From Yersinia frederiksenii ATCC 33641 (GTDB taxonomy: Bacteria; Pseudomonadota; Gammaproteobacteria; Enterobacterales; Enterobacteriaceae): 53,942 bases of DNA. Below the pieces are notes generated by a model. It ran no database searches, was not told the origin of the DNA, and saw only the letters and a program-made list of their open reading frames with translations. The position numbers and the translations under genes were made by a program. Positions 1 to 7,837 of this stretch are shown in pieces (position 1 is the stretch's first letter; each line of letters opens with the position of its first letter). The DNA lies in assembly GCF_000754805.1 (NCBI RefSeq), contig NZ_KN150731.1, positions 698,056 through 751,997 on the forward strand, written 5' to 3'.

Positions 1-2184
1 GATACATCCTTGAAAGGTGCGCAGGTCAGCGGCGAAACCGTGAAAGTAGATGCGGGCCGCAATTTAACCCTGCAAAGTGAACAAGACCGCAACAACTACG
101 ACAGCAAACAGACCAGCGTGAGTGCCAGTGGCAGCTTCACCTTTGGCACCATGACCGGCAGCGGGAGTGTCAGTGCCAGTAAGTCTAAAATTGATTCAGA
201 CTACACATCAGTACAGGAACAGACCGGGTTCTTCGCAGGCAAAGGTGGTTTTGATATCACCGTCGGCGAGCACACTCAGCTCAATGGTGCGGTGATTGGC
301 TCAACTGCCACTGCTGATAAAAATAAGTTGGATACTGGCTCGCTCGGCTTCGCGGATCTCGATAATCAGGCCAGTTTTAAAACCTCAACCAGCAGTATGG
401 GCCTGAGTAGCGGCGGCTTTACGGGTAGCAAAGACATTATCAGCAATATGGGCGGAGGCGTCCCCATCGTTGGAGGCAATAGTGGTGATGCCAGTTCGAC
501 TACTCATGCTGCGGTTTCGGATGGCACTATCACGGTTCGCGATACCGATAAACAACAGCAAAATGTCGCTGACCTGAGCCGTGACGTCGAACATGCCAAC
601 AACGCCCTCTCCCCTATCTTCGATAAAGAGAAAGAGCAAAACCGCCTGCGCGAAATCAATTTGATCGGGGAGATAGGCAATCAGGTTGCGGATATTGCAC
701 GCACGCAGGGTAAGATAGCAGAAGAAAAAGCGCTGAAAGATCCGAAAGCGATTCAGGCAGCAAAAGACGCGCTGGCGGAGAAAGGCAATCTGACGCCAAC
801 GAATAAGCAGCTAGTCGAGCAGATACGTAATACAGCGTCAGCCAGTTACGGCACCGGCAGTGATTTACAACGGGCGATCCAGGCCGCAACAGCAATCACT
901 CAGGGGCTGACCGGCGGTAACCTCGGTCAGGCGTTAGCGGGCGGCAGCGCGCCGTATCTGGCGCACGAAATCAGTAAATATCTGCCAGCCGATCAGAACC
1001 AGACTGCAAACCTGATGGCCCATGCGGTGTTAGGTGCGGTGGTGGGCCATTTTAGCGGCAATGCGACAGTCGGTGCCGTCTCTGCCTTCACGGCAGAAGC
1101 CGCCGCACCCGCAATCATCAAGGCTATGGGCTGGGATAAAGACAGTCTCACCGAAAAACAGAAACAAACCGTCAGTGCGCTGGCGACACTGGCCGCCGGG
1201 TTGGCGGGTGGGTTAGTTGGTGACAGCAGCAGTAGCGCAGTGGCTGGTGCGCAGGCTGGGAAGAATGCGGTTGAGAATAATACATTATCCTCTAAAGATG
1301 AGAAACTGCGTCAGGATGCGAAGTGGTCACTGCCTTATCTGGAAGGTGATAAGAAGGTACAGGCTGAAAAACTGGTCACTGACCTTGACGCGAAAGATAA
1401 AGCGTTCGATGCAGCCATAGACGCAGCATGTAAGCATCTGTCATCAGCTCAGTGCAGGGGAATGCGGCAAGAACTGGCCGCGATGGGCAAAAGCTATGAT
1501 GAACAAATGAATGGCCAGTACATCGGCACTATGGCAAGTGTTTACAAAGAGGGGGCGGAGAAAATCGATGGTCTGATGTGGCAATATGCAACAGCAGACG
1601 CTCAAGCTCAGAAAGCCAAAGACATCCAAACTATAGCGAGTAACTGGGGCGTCAGTATCGAGACAGCCTCCGCACTGTATACAGGAATGGCAATAACGCA
1701 TACCACTGCGGCTATTGGTGGCGCAGTGTATGGGATGAAGACTGAAGTTCCTGTGACAAAAGGTTTGATTCCAACTGGCTCAATAGCTGATGTGAAATCT
1801 ATAAGTGCAACTGAGGCCAATGCTCCGTTTGTAGCAAAAGGTTGGGGAGCTCCTTATGATTCGGCAACCCAAGTACGAACATTTACTACAGCATCAGATC
1901 TTACTTTTGTGCGTGTTTCAACGGTTGATAACCCCGTAGGTGGTTTCTTAGTCCGTGCAGATGAAATTGCAGGTATGACTCCAATCCAGATCCAAAAATA
2001 TTTAGCCTTACCTAAAATTCCGACGCAAATAGCAAATGTTCTTGTACCAGCAGGAACGAAAATGCAAGTCGGTAAAGTTGCAGCTCAACCTCAGTTCGAT
2101 GCACCTAATGCGGGTGGGGTTCAGTATCAACTTTTGCAACAGATCCCAACTAGCAGTTTTGGGATACCGAAATCCTTAAAGTAA
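1..2184 (+). CDS. cdiA: CdiA-like filamentous haemagglutinin, C-terminal part with toxin (5' end outside window)
   Basis: The frame is open from base 1, so the start lies upstream; the TTG at 10 is not a credible start. About 727 residues are visible. Residues 1-160 are haemagglutinin-repeat sequence ([13 protein letters not shown] motifs). Next come a charged segment (KQQQN...LREINLIGEIG), a glycine/alanine-rich pre-toxin region, and the VENN motif at about residue 424 (nt 1270-1281), which marks the start of the variable CdiA-CT. Roughly 150 residues after VENN look like an inner-membrane translocation segment. The last ~145 residues are the likely toxin. Their end (QPQF..P..GGVQYQLL) resembles the tail of TNT/DUF4237 NAD+ glycohydrolases, but that assignment is tentative. 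Base composition becomes more AT-rich from about nt 1700, as expected for an exchanged CT module. CDI toxins are delivered to neighbouring cells on contact; the cognate immunity gene should be the next one. Confidence 0.85.
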   Translation, partial: DTSLKGAQVSGETVKVDAGRNLTLQSEQDRNNYDSKQTSVSASGSFTFGTMTGSGSVSASKSKIDSDYTSVQEQTGFFAGKGGFDITVGEHTQLNGAVIGSTATADKNKLDTGSLGFADLDNQASFKTSTSSMGLSSGGFTGSKDIISNMGGGVPIVGGNSGDASSTTHAAVSDGTITVRDTDKQQQNVADLSRDVEHANNALSPIFDKEKEQNRLREINLIGEIGNQVADIARTQGKIAEEKALKDPKAIQAAKDALAEKGNLTPTNKQLVEQIRNTASASYGTGSDLQRAIQAATAITQGLTGGNLGQALAGGSAPYLAHEISKYLPADQNQTANLMAHAVLGAVVGHFSGNATVGAVSAFTAEAAAPAIIKAMGWDKDSLTEKQKQTVSALATLAAGLAGGLVGDSSSSAVAGAQAGKNAVENNTLSSKDEKLRQDAKWSLPYLEGDKKVQAEKLVTDLDAKDKAFDAAIDAACKHLSSAQCRGMRQELAAMGKSYDEQMNGQYIGTMASVYKEGAEKIDGLMWQYATADAQAQKAKDIQTIASNWGVSIETASALYTGMAITHTTAAIGGAVYGMKTEVPVTKGLIPTGSIADVKSISATEANAPFVAKGWGAPYDSATQVRTFTTASDLTFVRVSTVDNPVGGFLVRADEIAGMTPIQIQKYLALPKIPTQIANVLVPAGTKMQVGKVAAQPQFDAPNAGGVQYQLLQQIPTSSFGIPKSLK

Positions 2185-2194
2185 GAGAGAAATC

Positions 2195-2494
2195 ATGACT
2201 AATAATGTGCTAACTGAATACTATTTTTCTGATGGAAATAAAATAATTCTCCTTGATAGGCTAGGAATGGAGAACCTATACGGAAAAATTGAATGTGCGC
2301 GAAATATTTATTTATTAGATATGTATGGAGCGACTATTTGGCAAGTGAGTAGTGACTTTGATTTTGAGGGTAATCCTTTCACAAGTCTGACATTATGTGA
2401 TGATGGTGGAATAATTGCGTATAGATGGGATGGAGGAAATTATACCATTAATGACAAAACTGGGATTGCTACACCAGTTATTTTGATGAAATAG
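2195..2494 (+). CDS. cdiI: Probable cognate CDI immunity protein
   Basis: This gene encodes a 99-residue acidic soluble protein and starts 10 nt after the cdiA stop. An AGAGAGA ribosome-binding site precedes the ATG. The position directly behind a CdiA-CT, the small size, the absence of a signal peptide or membrane segment, and an AT-rich composition unlike the upstream haemagglutinin are all typical of CdiI genes. I do not recognise the family. The role (binding and neutralising the toxin domain of the preceding gene) is inferred from position only. Confidence 0.6.
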   Translation: MTNNVLTEYYFSDGNKIILLDRLGMENLYGKIECARNIYLLDMYGATIWQVSSDFDFEGNPFTSLTLCDDGGIIAYRWDGGNYTINDKTGIATPVILMK

Positions 2495-2511
2495 GTTAGG
2501 TGTAGTGACCT

Positions 2512-3169
2512 ATGTTTATAAATACTGAGTTGGATACCAGCACACTGGGCGGCGTGGTCCTGTCGGGGCTGGGCAATGATGGGCACGCGGAAGGCACCAC
2601 CGGATGGCACTATCACCATAAGGGACACGGATAAACAGCAGCAAAATGTCACTGACCTGAGCCGTGATGCTGAACACGCTAACAACGCCCTCTCCCCTTT
2701 CTTCGATAAAGAGAAAGAGCAAAACCGCCTGCGCGAAATCAATTTGATTGGGGAAATAGGCAATCTGACGCCGACGAATAAGCAACTAATCGAGCAGATA
2801 CGTAATACAGCGTCAGCCAGTTACGGCACCGGCAGCGATTTACAACGGGCGATCCAGGCCGCGACAGCGATCACTCAGCAAAACAAACATATCCCTGGCT
2901 CAAATGAATACAAGATAGCTTCAGATGCGGGGCTAAATAAAAGTACCTTAACAGCCCAACCAGAAACTTTGCTTTCAAAATTAGGGACAGGACAACAAGT
3001 TGGTAAAACCTCCATTGGAACACCAGGTTCTAAGGAGAGAATTAACTATGGTAATATCATAGGGAATTATATAGGTCCACAAACAGGCGTTTCGACACCA
3101 ACTACAAATGGCATAGTCCATTATGGTAAAAATGGTGTTCATGTCGTTCCTGCGAGACCATCGGAGTAG
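2512..3169 (+). pseudogene. Orphan cdiA 3' module with polymorphic toxin type 50-like (Ntox50) domain
   Basis: This is a displaced cdiA tail lacking most of its 5' part. An ATG at 2512 opens a short frame similar to the haemagglutinin motif KLDTGSLG; a frame change before about 2600 then leads into sequence nearly identical to nt 519-903 of the main gene, minus 108 bp. Immediately after AITQ (nt 2878) a new C-terminal domain of about 95 residues begins (QNKHIPGSNEYK...) and ends HYGKNGVHVVPARP. The opening QNKHI-G-N-Y and the closing HY-K-GVH-VPA-P are hallmarks of polymorphic toxin type 50. The VENN pre-toxin is absent. The longest continuous frame is 2576-3169, but no good ribosome-binding site precedes it, so it is probably silent storage rather than an expressed toxin. 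Confidence 0.7.
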
Positions 3170-3174
3170 GTATA

Positions 3175-3479
3175 ATGAAAGATTCAATTGATTTTATTAA
3201 TTTTTTCAAGCTTTCCATACAAAGGGCTTTGCTTGGGAATATCACACATAATGTCCGTGCAATAATTGCTGAGTTAAGACAAAACGATATCCAACTTTTT
3301 TTTACTATGATGGTGAAATACAAGAAAGTGATAAAGAGACTGCTTCAGAAATAGAGTCAGAGATAATAGCTGATTTTGACGACAATTGTAATATTGACTT
3401 AAATATAAAGCGTCTTGACTACCCAAAACTAATAAATCATGTTAATGGAATTTGCGTATATCTAAGGAAAGAGTCTTAG
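3175..3479 (+). pseudogene. Immunity gene for the Ntox50-like module, frameshifted at a T8 run
   Basis: An ATG at 3175, 5 nt after the toxin stop, opens a frame reading MKDSIDFINFFKLSIQ.... It runs into stretch CTTTTTTTTA (eight T) around 3296-3303 and then ends early. If the run had nine T, reading would continue as FFYYDGEIQESDKE... to the stop at 3477-3479, giving a 101-residue acidic protein of the size and composition of CDI immunity proteins. Total length is 305 nt (3 x 101 + 2), consistent with loss of one base. It may be a true loss-of-function mutation, slippage-dependent expression, or a sequencing error in a homopolymer. Confidence 0.65.
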
Positions 3480-3529
3480 TATTAAATTCCGACATTAGCG
3501 GGAATACCACGGGGAACTAACGTTAATGA

Positions 3530-3955
3530 AGGGAGCCAGCTCTGCATGATGCAGACAAGGCAGAAATAGGTGGGACGGGTTCAGGTACACCAGGCGGCTG
3601 GGGGCCAGAAGATGAGGAGAATGCAAGGCATAATGAAACTCATAGTACAACTAGCGGTAAGGATTTAAATGCAGAGTTAGTTGGTCGTGAGATTGCTGAT
3701 GGCCATGCTTTTGAAAAACATGTTATTGAACAAGGTGAGTTCACTGGACTAGGAATTCGAACAAGAGCGCAATTTGCTCAGCATGTAGAAAATGTTGTAA
3801 AAAATCCAACGTCAACAAAGGAATTGAGCGGTGGGCGATCAGCTTATTGGGATCAGTCTACTGGCACTGTAGTTATTCGTAATCCTAAAGCACCAGATGG
3901 CGGAACTACATTTAGACCCGTAAACGGACGGGGGTATTTTGATAATCTGAGGTAA
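3530..3955 (+). pseudogene. Orphan CdiA-CT toxin fragment without start codon
   Basis: A frame without start codon, opened just after a TGA at 3527-3529, encodes about 141 residues. It begins with a linker (GGTGSGTPGGWGPEDEE) and continues into a compact domain with GHAFEKHVIEQGEF, a central GGRSAYWD, TGTVVIRNP and GGTTFRPVNGRGYFDNL. A glycine-rich linker followed by a His/Lys/Arg-rich domain that ends just before a tiny acidic gene is typical of an RNase-type polymorphic toxin. A BECR-fold nuclease is a guess. No upstream haemagglutinin homology arm remains, so this is a remnant of an older toxin module. Confidence 0.55.
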
Positions 3956-3958
3956 ATA

Positions 3959-4165
3959 ATGGAATTATCAGTAGTGACTAAGCAACAGGCAGAATTGAAG
4001 CTTACAAATGATGAGCTATTAATACTAAATTCGGCCCTTAATGAAATTTGTAATGGAATATCTATATCAGAGTTTGATACCAGAATAGGAGCAACTCGAG
4101 AAGACGTAACATTATTGCTTGAAAAAATAGGTCAGACTTTAGATGCCATGGCTATCTCAAGTTGA
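3959..4165 (+). CDS. Small probable immunity protein for the third toxin module
   Basis: This gene encodes a 68-residue, mostly helical acidic protein (core NDELLILNSALNEICNG). The ATG lies 3 nt after the toxin-fragment stop, and the GAGGT ribosome-binding site overlaps the end of that fragment, which is the usual toxin/immunity coupling. The frame is intact although its toxin has lost its start. A hairpin terminator follows at 4172-4206. Keeping an intact immunity gene without a functional toxin would protect against kin that still deploy it; that role is inference from position and composition. Confidence 0.6.
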   Translation: MELSVVTKQQAELKLTNDELLILNSALNEICNGISISEFDTRIGATREDVTLLLEKIGQTLDAMAISS

Positions 4166-4171
4166 GATATG

Positions 4172-4206
4172 AAAATCCCTCCCTCAGTTCAAGTTGGTGG
4201 GGTTTT
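4172..4206 (+). terminator. Rho-independent terminator after the third immunity gene
   Basis: An 11-position stem (AAAATCCCTCC against GGTGGGGTTTT, one mismatch and one G-U pair) is followed by ACTTTTTAG. It sits 6 nt after the stop of the small immunity gene, suggesting the orphan toxin/immunity modules end a transcription unit here. Confidence 0.55.
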
Positions 4207-4356
4207 ACTTTTTAGCCTAAGCAACTTATCTCAGTCCTGATCACCTATCAGTAATAAAAATCATTGCTATCAAGGATTGACCAGTGGCTTGACGGGCGAC
4301 AGAGCCACTGTGGGCAGTGACCGTGGCTTGACCGTTACGATTCTAAGCAACAAGGT

Positions 4357-5266
4357 GCAGCTTCACCTTTGGCACCATGACCGGCAGCGGGAGTGTCAGT
4401 GCCAGTAAGTCCAAAATTGACTCAGACTACACATCGGTACAGGAACAGACCGGATTCTTTGCGGGCAAAGGCGGCTTTGATATCACGGTCGGCGAGCACA
4501 CTCAGCTCAACGGTGCGGTGATTGGCTCGACGGCCACTGCCGATAAAAACAAGTTGGATACTGGCTCGCTCGGCTTCTCGGATCTCGATAATCAGGCCAG
4601 TTTTAAAACCTCGACCAGCAGCATGGGCCTGAGTAGCGGCGGTTTTACGGGTAGCAAGGACTTTATCAGCAACATGGGCGGGGCATCCCCATCACGGGCG
4701 GTAATAGTGGTGATGCCAGTTCCACCACTCATGCTGCGGTTTCGGATGGCACTATCACGGTTCGCGATACCGAGAAACAACAGCAAAATGTCGCTGACCT
4801 GAGCCGTGATGTCGAACACGCCAACAACGCCCTCTCCCCTATCTTCGATAAAGAGAAAGAGCAAAACCGCCTGCGCGAAATCAATTTGATCGGGGAGATG
4901 GGCAATCTGACGCCGACGAATAAGCAACTGGTCGAGCAGATACGTAATACAGCGTCAGCCAGTTACGGTACCGGCAGTGATTTACAACGGGCGATCCAGG
5001 CCGCGACAGCGATCACTCAGGGGCTGACCGGCGGTAACCTCGGTCAGGCGTTAGCGGGCGGCAGTGCGCCGTATCTGGCGCACGAAATTAGCAAATACCT
5101 GCCCGCCGATCAGAACCAGACTGCGAACCTGATGGCCCATGCGGTGTTGGGTGCGGTGGTGGGTCACTTCAGCGGCAATGCGACAGTCGGTGCCATCTCT
5201 GCCTTCACGGCAGAAGCCGCCGCACCCGCAATCATCAAGGCCATGGGCTGGGATAAAGAAAATTGA
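4357..5266 (+). pseudogene. Displaced, frameshifted copy of the cdiA pre-toxin region
   Basis: Nt 4357-5259 repeat nt 131-1142 of the main gene at very high identity, with the same 108-bp deletion seen in the other orphan copy and one further missing base near 4680 (GGCGGGGCATCC where GGCGGGGGCATC is expected). The missing base shifts the frame, so the copy reads as two pieces, roughly 4377-4802 and 4886-5266. Homology stops at WDKE, before the VENN motif, and the frame closes four codons later (stop 5264-5266). There is no toxin domain. About 900 bp of near-identical sequence in direct orientation makes it a strong recombination partner for the intact gene. Confidence 0.8.
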
Positions 5267-5283
5267 TAATTAATCTTCTTGTG

Positions 5284-5327
5284 AGTAATACAGACCCCCG
5301 GCCAACTGGCCGGGGGTCTGTATTACT
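5284..5327. repeat. Perfect 44-nt inverted repeat (21-bp arms, 2-nt centre)
   Basis: Arms of 21 bp, AGTAATACAGACCCCC followed by GGCCA and its exact reverse complement, flank a central AC. The GC-rich core (GACCCCCGGCCA) forms a very stable hairpin on either strand. There is no T-run after it, so it is not a textbook intrinsic terminator. It sits 18 nt after the last cdi remnant. Confidence 0.85.
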
Positions 5328-5397
5328 AAGTACTAAATAAAGTTTGTTGTTTCATTGTGACTCACTAAGGCCAATGAAATATTCATAAACTCATAAG

Positions 5398-5424
5398 AAT
5401 CCACGCAATTGTGTGGATTTTTTT
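5398..5424 (+). terminator. Rho-independent terminator closing the cdi locus
   Basis: Stem AATCCAC / GTGGATT with an 8-nt loop is followed by seven consecutive T. Orientation fits termination of the rightward cdi transcripts before the convergent cynR gene. Confidence 0.75.
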
Positions 5425-5505
5425 ATTATGTTTCAGATACTCTTATATAAACGCGGCTAAAACCGTCACTGTAGTGCAACATCGTCATGTATTCAGGATG
5501 CCAGG

Positions 5506-6399
5506 CTATTTGGTCACAACGGTTTTATTAGCCAGTTCTACTGCAACATCAATAAATGCCTTTGTTGCCGCAGTCTGCCATGCCCCTCTTCGCTGCAATA
5601 ATACCGCCGTTCTTCCCAATTCCCAGCCAGTAACAGGCAGTGCTACCAGGTCATTATTTTGTATAGCAATCGTAGCTGGGAGTAAGGTTGAGAGTGATGT
5701 CCGGCGGATCACGTCAAGCACAGCACTGATTTCATTCATCTCTATCTGTACCTTAGGGTGCAATCCTACTTGAAGAAAATTGCGATCAATATGCGTACGC
5801 GTAGCGTACTCCTGACTGAGAAGGATGAGTTTCTCATTGTTGAGGTCATCAATAGTCACATTTTTTCGCTGTGCCAGGGGATGATGGTTGGCAACTATCA
5901 GCGCCAGAGTTTCGATCAATAGGGTCTGTGATTCAATTTCTTTACAATCACCGTTATAAAAGGCAATTCCTGCATCCAAGTCATTATTCAATAACAGACT
6001 TTCTATCCTCTCTTGTGACATTTCTTGGACTTGTAAATTAATATTTGGAAAACGTGCATAAAACTCTGCAACCAGCGGTCCGATAAAATAGGAGGTAAAG
6101 GTGGGTGTGGCAGCAACACGTAACGACCCTCGGCTCAGATCTTCCACATCATGAATAGCTCGTTTCCCTTCATCTAAAGCCCGGAATGCACGGCGTACAT
6201 ATTGTAGATAGACTTCCCCTGAGTCCGTCAGCCGAATATTGCGCCCACTGCGATCAAACAACTGGGTATCAAGACTTTCTTCCAGCAGTTTGATCTGCTG
6301 TGACAAGGCGGGCTGTGATACATGCAGCGCTGCAGCTGCTCTTGTAAACCCTTGGTGCTCTGCAACAGCAAGAAAATAGCGAACGTAACGGACATTCAT
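5506..6399 (-). CDS. cynR: LysR-family regulator of the cyanate operon, CynR
   Basis: A 297-residue LysR-type regulator. The N-terminal winged helix-turn-helix (residues ~2-60) is canonical ([21 protein letters not shown]), and the effector-binding domain spans ~90-290. It is divergently transcribed from cynT across a 111-bp gap, the arrangement known from E. coli, where CynR senses cyanate and activates cynTSX. Length matches the family (about 299). The identification rests on the resemblance to CynR together with the adjacent cyanase genes. Confidence 0.9.
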   Translation of the reverse strand: MNVRYVRYFLAVAEHQGFTRAAAALHVSQPALSQQIKLLEESLDTQLFDRSGRNIRLTDSGEVYLQYVRRAFRALDEGKRAIHDVEDLSRGSLRVAATPTFTSYFIGPLVAEFYARFPNINLQVQEMSQERIESLLLNNDLDAGIAFYNGDCKEIESQTLLIETLALIVANHHPLAQRKNVTIDDLNNEKLILLSQEYATRTHIDRNFLQVGLHPKVQIEMNEISAVLDVIRRTSLSTLLPATIAIQNNDLVALPVTGWELGRTAVLLQRRGAWQTAATKAFIDVAVELANKTVVTK

Positions 6400-6433
6400 G
6401 GCAATAACCCATAAGATTTTTGAATTGCATGGA

Positions 6434-6459
6434 TTATAAATCAGTCTTTTATCTTATAA
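6434..6459. promoter_or_regulatory. Possible CynR operator between cynR and cynT
   Basis: Two TTATAA hexamers (6434-6439 and 6454-6459) form a dyad with 14 nt between them in the cynR-cynT intergenic region, where the LysR-type activator should bind. The A/T-rich half-sites could also serve as promoter elements, so the assignment is tentative. Confidence 0.3.
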
Positions 6460-6510
6460 AACAAAAGGAATAATCTTCACCGCATCCCATAGCAAGAAAG
6501 AGAATCCTCC

Positions 6511-7158
6511 ATGAAAGAGATTATTGACGGTTTCCTGAAATTCCAACGTGACGCATTTCCTGAACGTGCTGAATTATTCAGAAGTCTGGCCACACAACAA
6601 AGTCCGAAAACATTGTTCATTTCCTGTTCAGACAGCCGCATGGTGCCAGAACTGGTTACTCAGCGTGAACCCGGTGACCTGTTTGTGATCCGTAATGCCG
6701 GCAACATCGTTCCTTCTTACGGCCCGGAACCCGGTGGTATATCAGCCTCTGTAGAATATGCCGTTACGGCACTGAAAGTGACGGATATCGTGATTTGTGG
6801 TCATTCTGACTGCGGTGCGATGACCGCGATTGCCAAATGCCATTGCCTGGACCATATGCCTGCCGTCAAGCACTGGTTGCAGTACGCAGATTCAGCAAAA
6901 GTAGTGAATGAATCTCGTGAATACAAAAATATACATGATAAAACGATTTCTATGGTTCATGAGAATGTCGTTGCTCAACTGGCCAATATCCAAACTCACC
7001 CATCGGTACGCCTCGCTCTTGAGGAAGGCCGTCTGACAATTCATGGTTGGGTGTATGACATCGAAAGTGGTCTGATTTCTGCTTTTGATCGTGCATCTCG
7101 CCAATTTGTTTCCCTGGCTGCGAATCCAAATGTTCGTGCCGTTCCTGCTCATAACTGA
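6511..7158 (+). CDS. cynT: Beta-class carbonic anhydrase of the cyanate operon
   Basis: A 215-residue beta-carbonic anhydrase. The zinc ligands are visible as C39 (FISCSDSR), H98 and C101 (CGHSDCGAM), with the D41/R43 pair in place. It interconverts CO2 and bicarbonate in the cytoplasm; in cyanate metabolism it supplies bicarbonate, the co-substrate of cyanase, and prevents its loss as CO2. It is the first gene of cynT-cynS-cynX and 25 nt upstream of cynS. The closest E. coli counterpart is CynT, of near-identical length. Confidence 0.93.
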   Translation: MKEIIDGFLKFQRDAFPERAELFRSLATQQSPKTLFISCSDSRMVPELVTQREPGDLFVIRNAGNIVPSYGPEPGGISASVEYAVTALKVTDIVICGHSDCGAMTAIAKCHCLDHMPAVKHWLQYADSAKVVNESREYKNIHDKTISMVHENVVAQLANIQTHPSVRLALEEGRLTIHGWVYDIESGLISAFDRASRQFVSLAANPNVRAVPAHN

Positions 7159-7183
7159 TTAATCTGTAAAAAGAGGTATTACC

Positions 7184-7654
7184 GTGATTCAGTCACAAAT
7201 TAACCGCGATGTTCGTCTAATACTGGCAGATCAAATTCTGAACATTAAAGCGAAAAAAGATCTATCGTTTGCCGAGATTGCTGACGAAACGGGTTTATCC
7301 GAGGCATTCGTTACTGCTGCACTTTTAGGACAGCATCCGCTGCCAGCAGAAGTTGCACAAATTGTTGGTCAAAAACTAGACCTAGACAGTGATGCCGTCA
7401 GACTGCTGCAAACCATCCCGGTACGTGGCAGCATTGACGACCGCATTCCTACCGACCCGACCATGTACCGTTTCTACGAAATGCTGCAAGTTTACAGCAC
7501 CACTCTGAAAGTCCTGATTCACGAGAAGTTTGGTGACGGCATTATCAGTGCGATCAACTTTAAACTAGATATAAAAAAAGTTGCTGACCCAGACGGAGGT
7601 GAGCGCGCAGTCATTACTCTGGACGGGAAATACCTGCCAACTAAACCGTTTTAA
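7184..7654 (+). CDS. cynS: Cyanate hydratase (cyanase)
   Basis: A 156-residue cyanase, the standard family length. The catalytic residues R96, E99 and S122 are all present (YRFYEM and GIISAINF). The N-terminal ~80 residues form the helical, DNA-binding-like domain and the C-terminal part the active-site domain at the interface of the decamer. It catalyses cyanate + bicarbonate to carbamate + CO2, carbamate then decaying to ammonia. The GTG start at 7184 is preceded by AAGAGG (AAAAAGAGGTATTACC). Confidence 0.95.
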   Translation: MIQSQINRDVRLILADQILNIKAKKDLSFAEIADETGLSEAFVTAALLGQHPLPAEVAQIVGQKLDLDSDAVRLLQTIPVRGSIDDRIPTDPTMYRFYEMLQVYSTTLKVLIHEKFGDGIISAINFKLDIKKVADPDGGERAVITLDGKYLPTKPF

Positions 7655-7837
7655 CTGGTATTGAAACAAACACGGCGGATATTACTATTCGCCGTCCTCA
7701 TCAAGGAACACGATGTCCTCAAGTCATGATAACGACCATCAACCAGCCATAATGCTGACATCCTGCGATCTTACACAGCGACAAGAAACATTATTTAAAC
7801 CACCTTTACGCCTCTCAAAGCCAGAGAGGAATCAACC

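Noticed and set aside
5411-5773. 120-codon + strand frame
   Set aside because: It lies mostly opposite the end of cynR and has no protein-like features.
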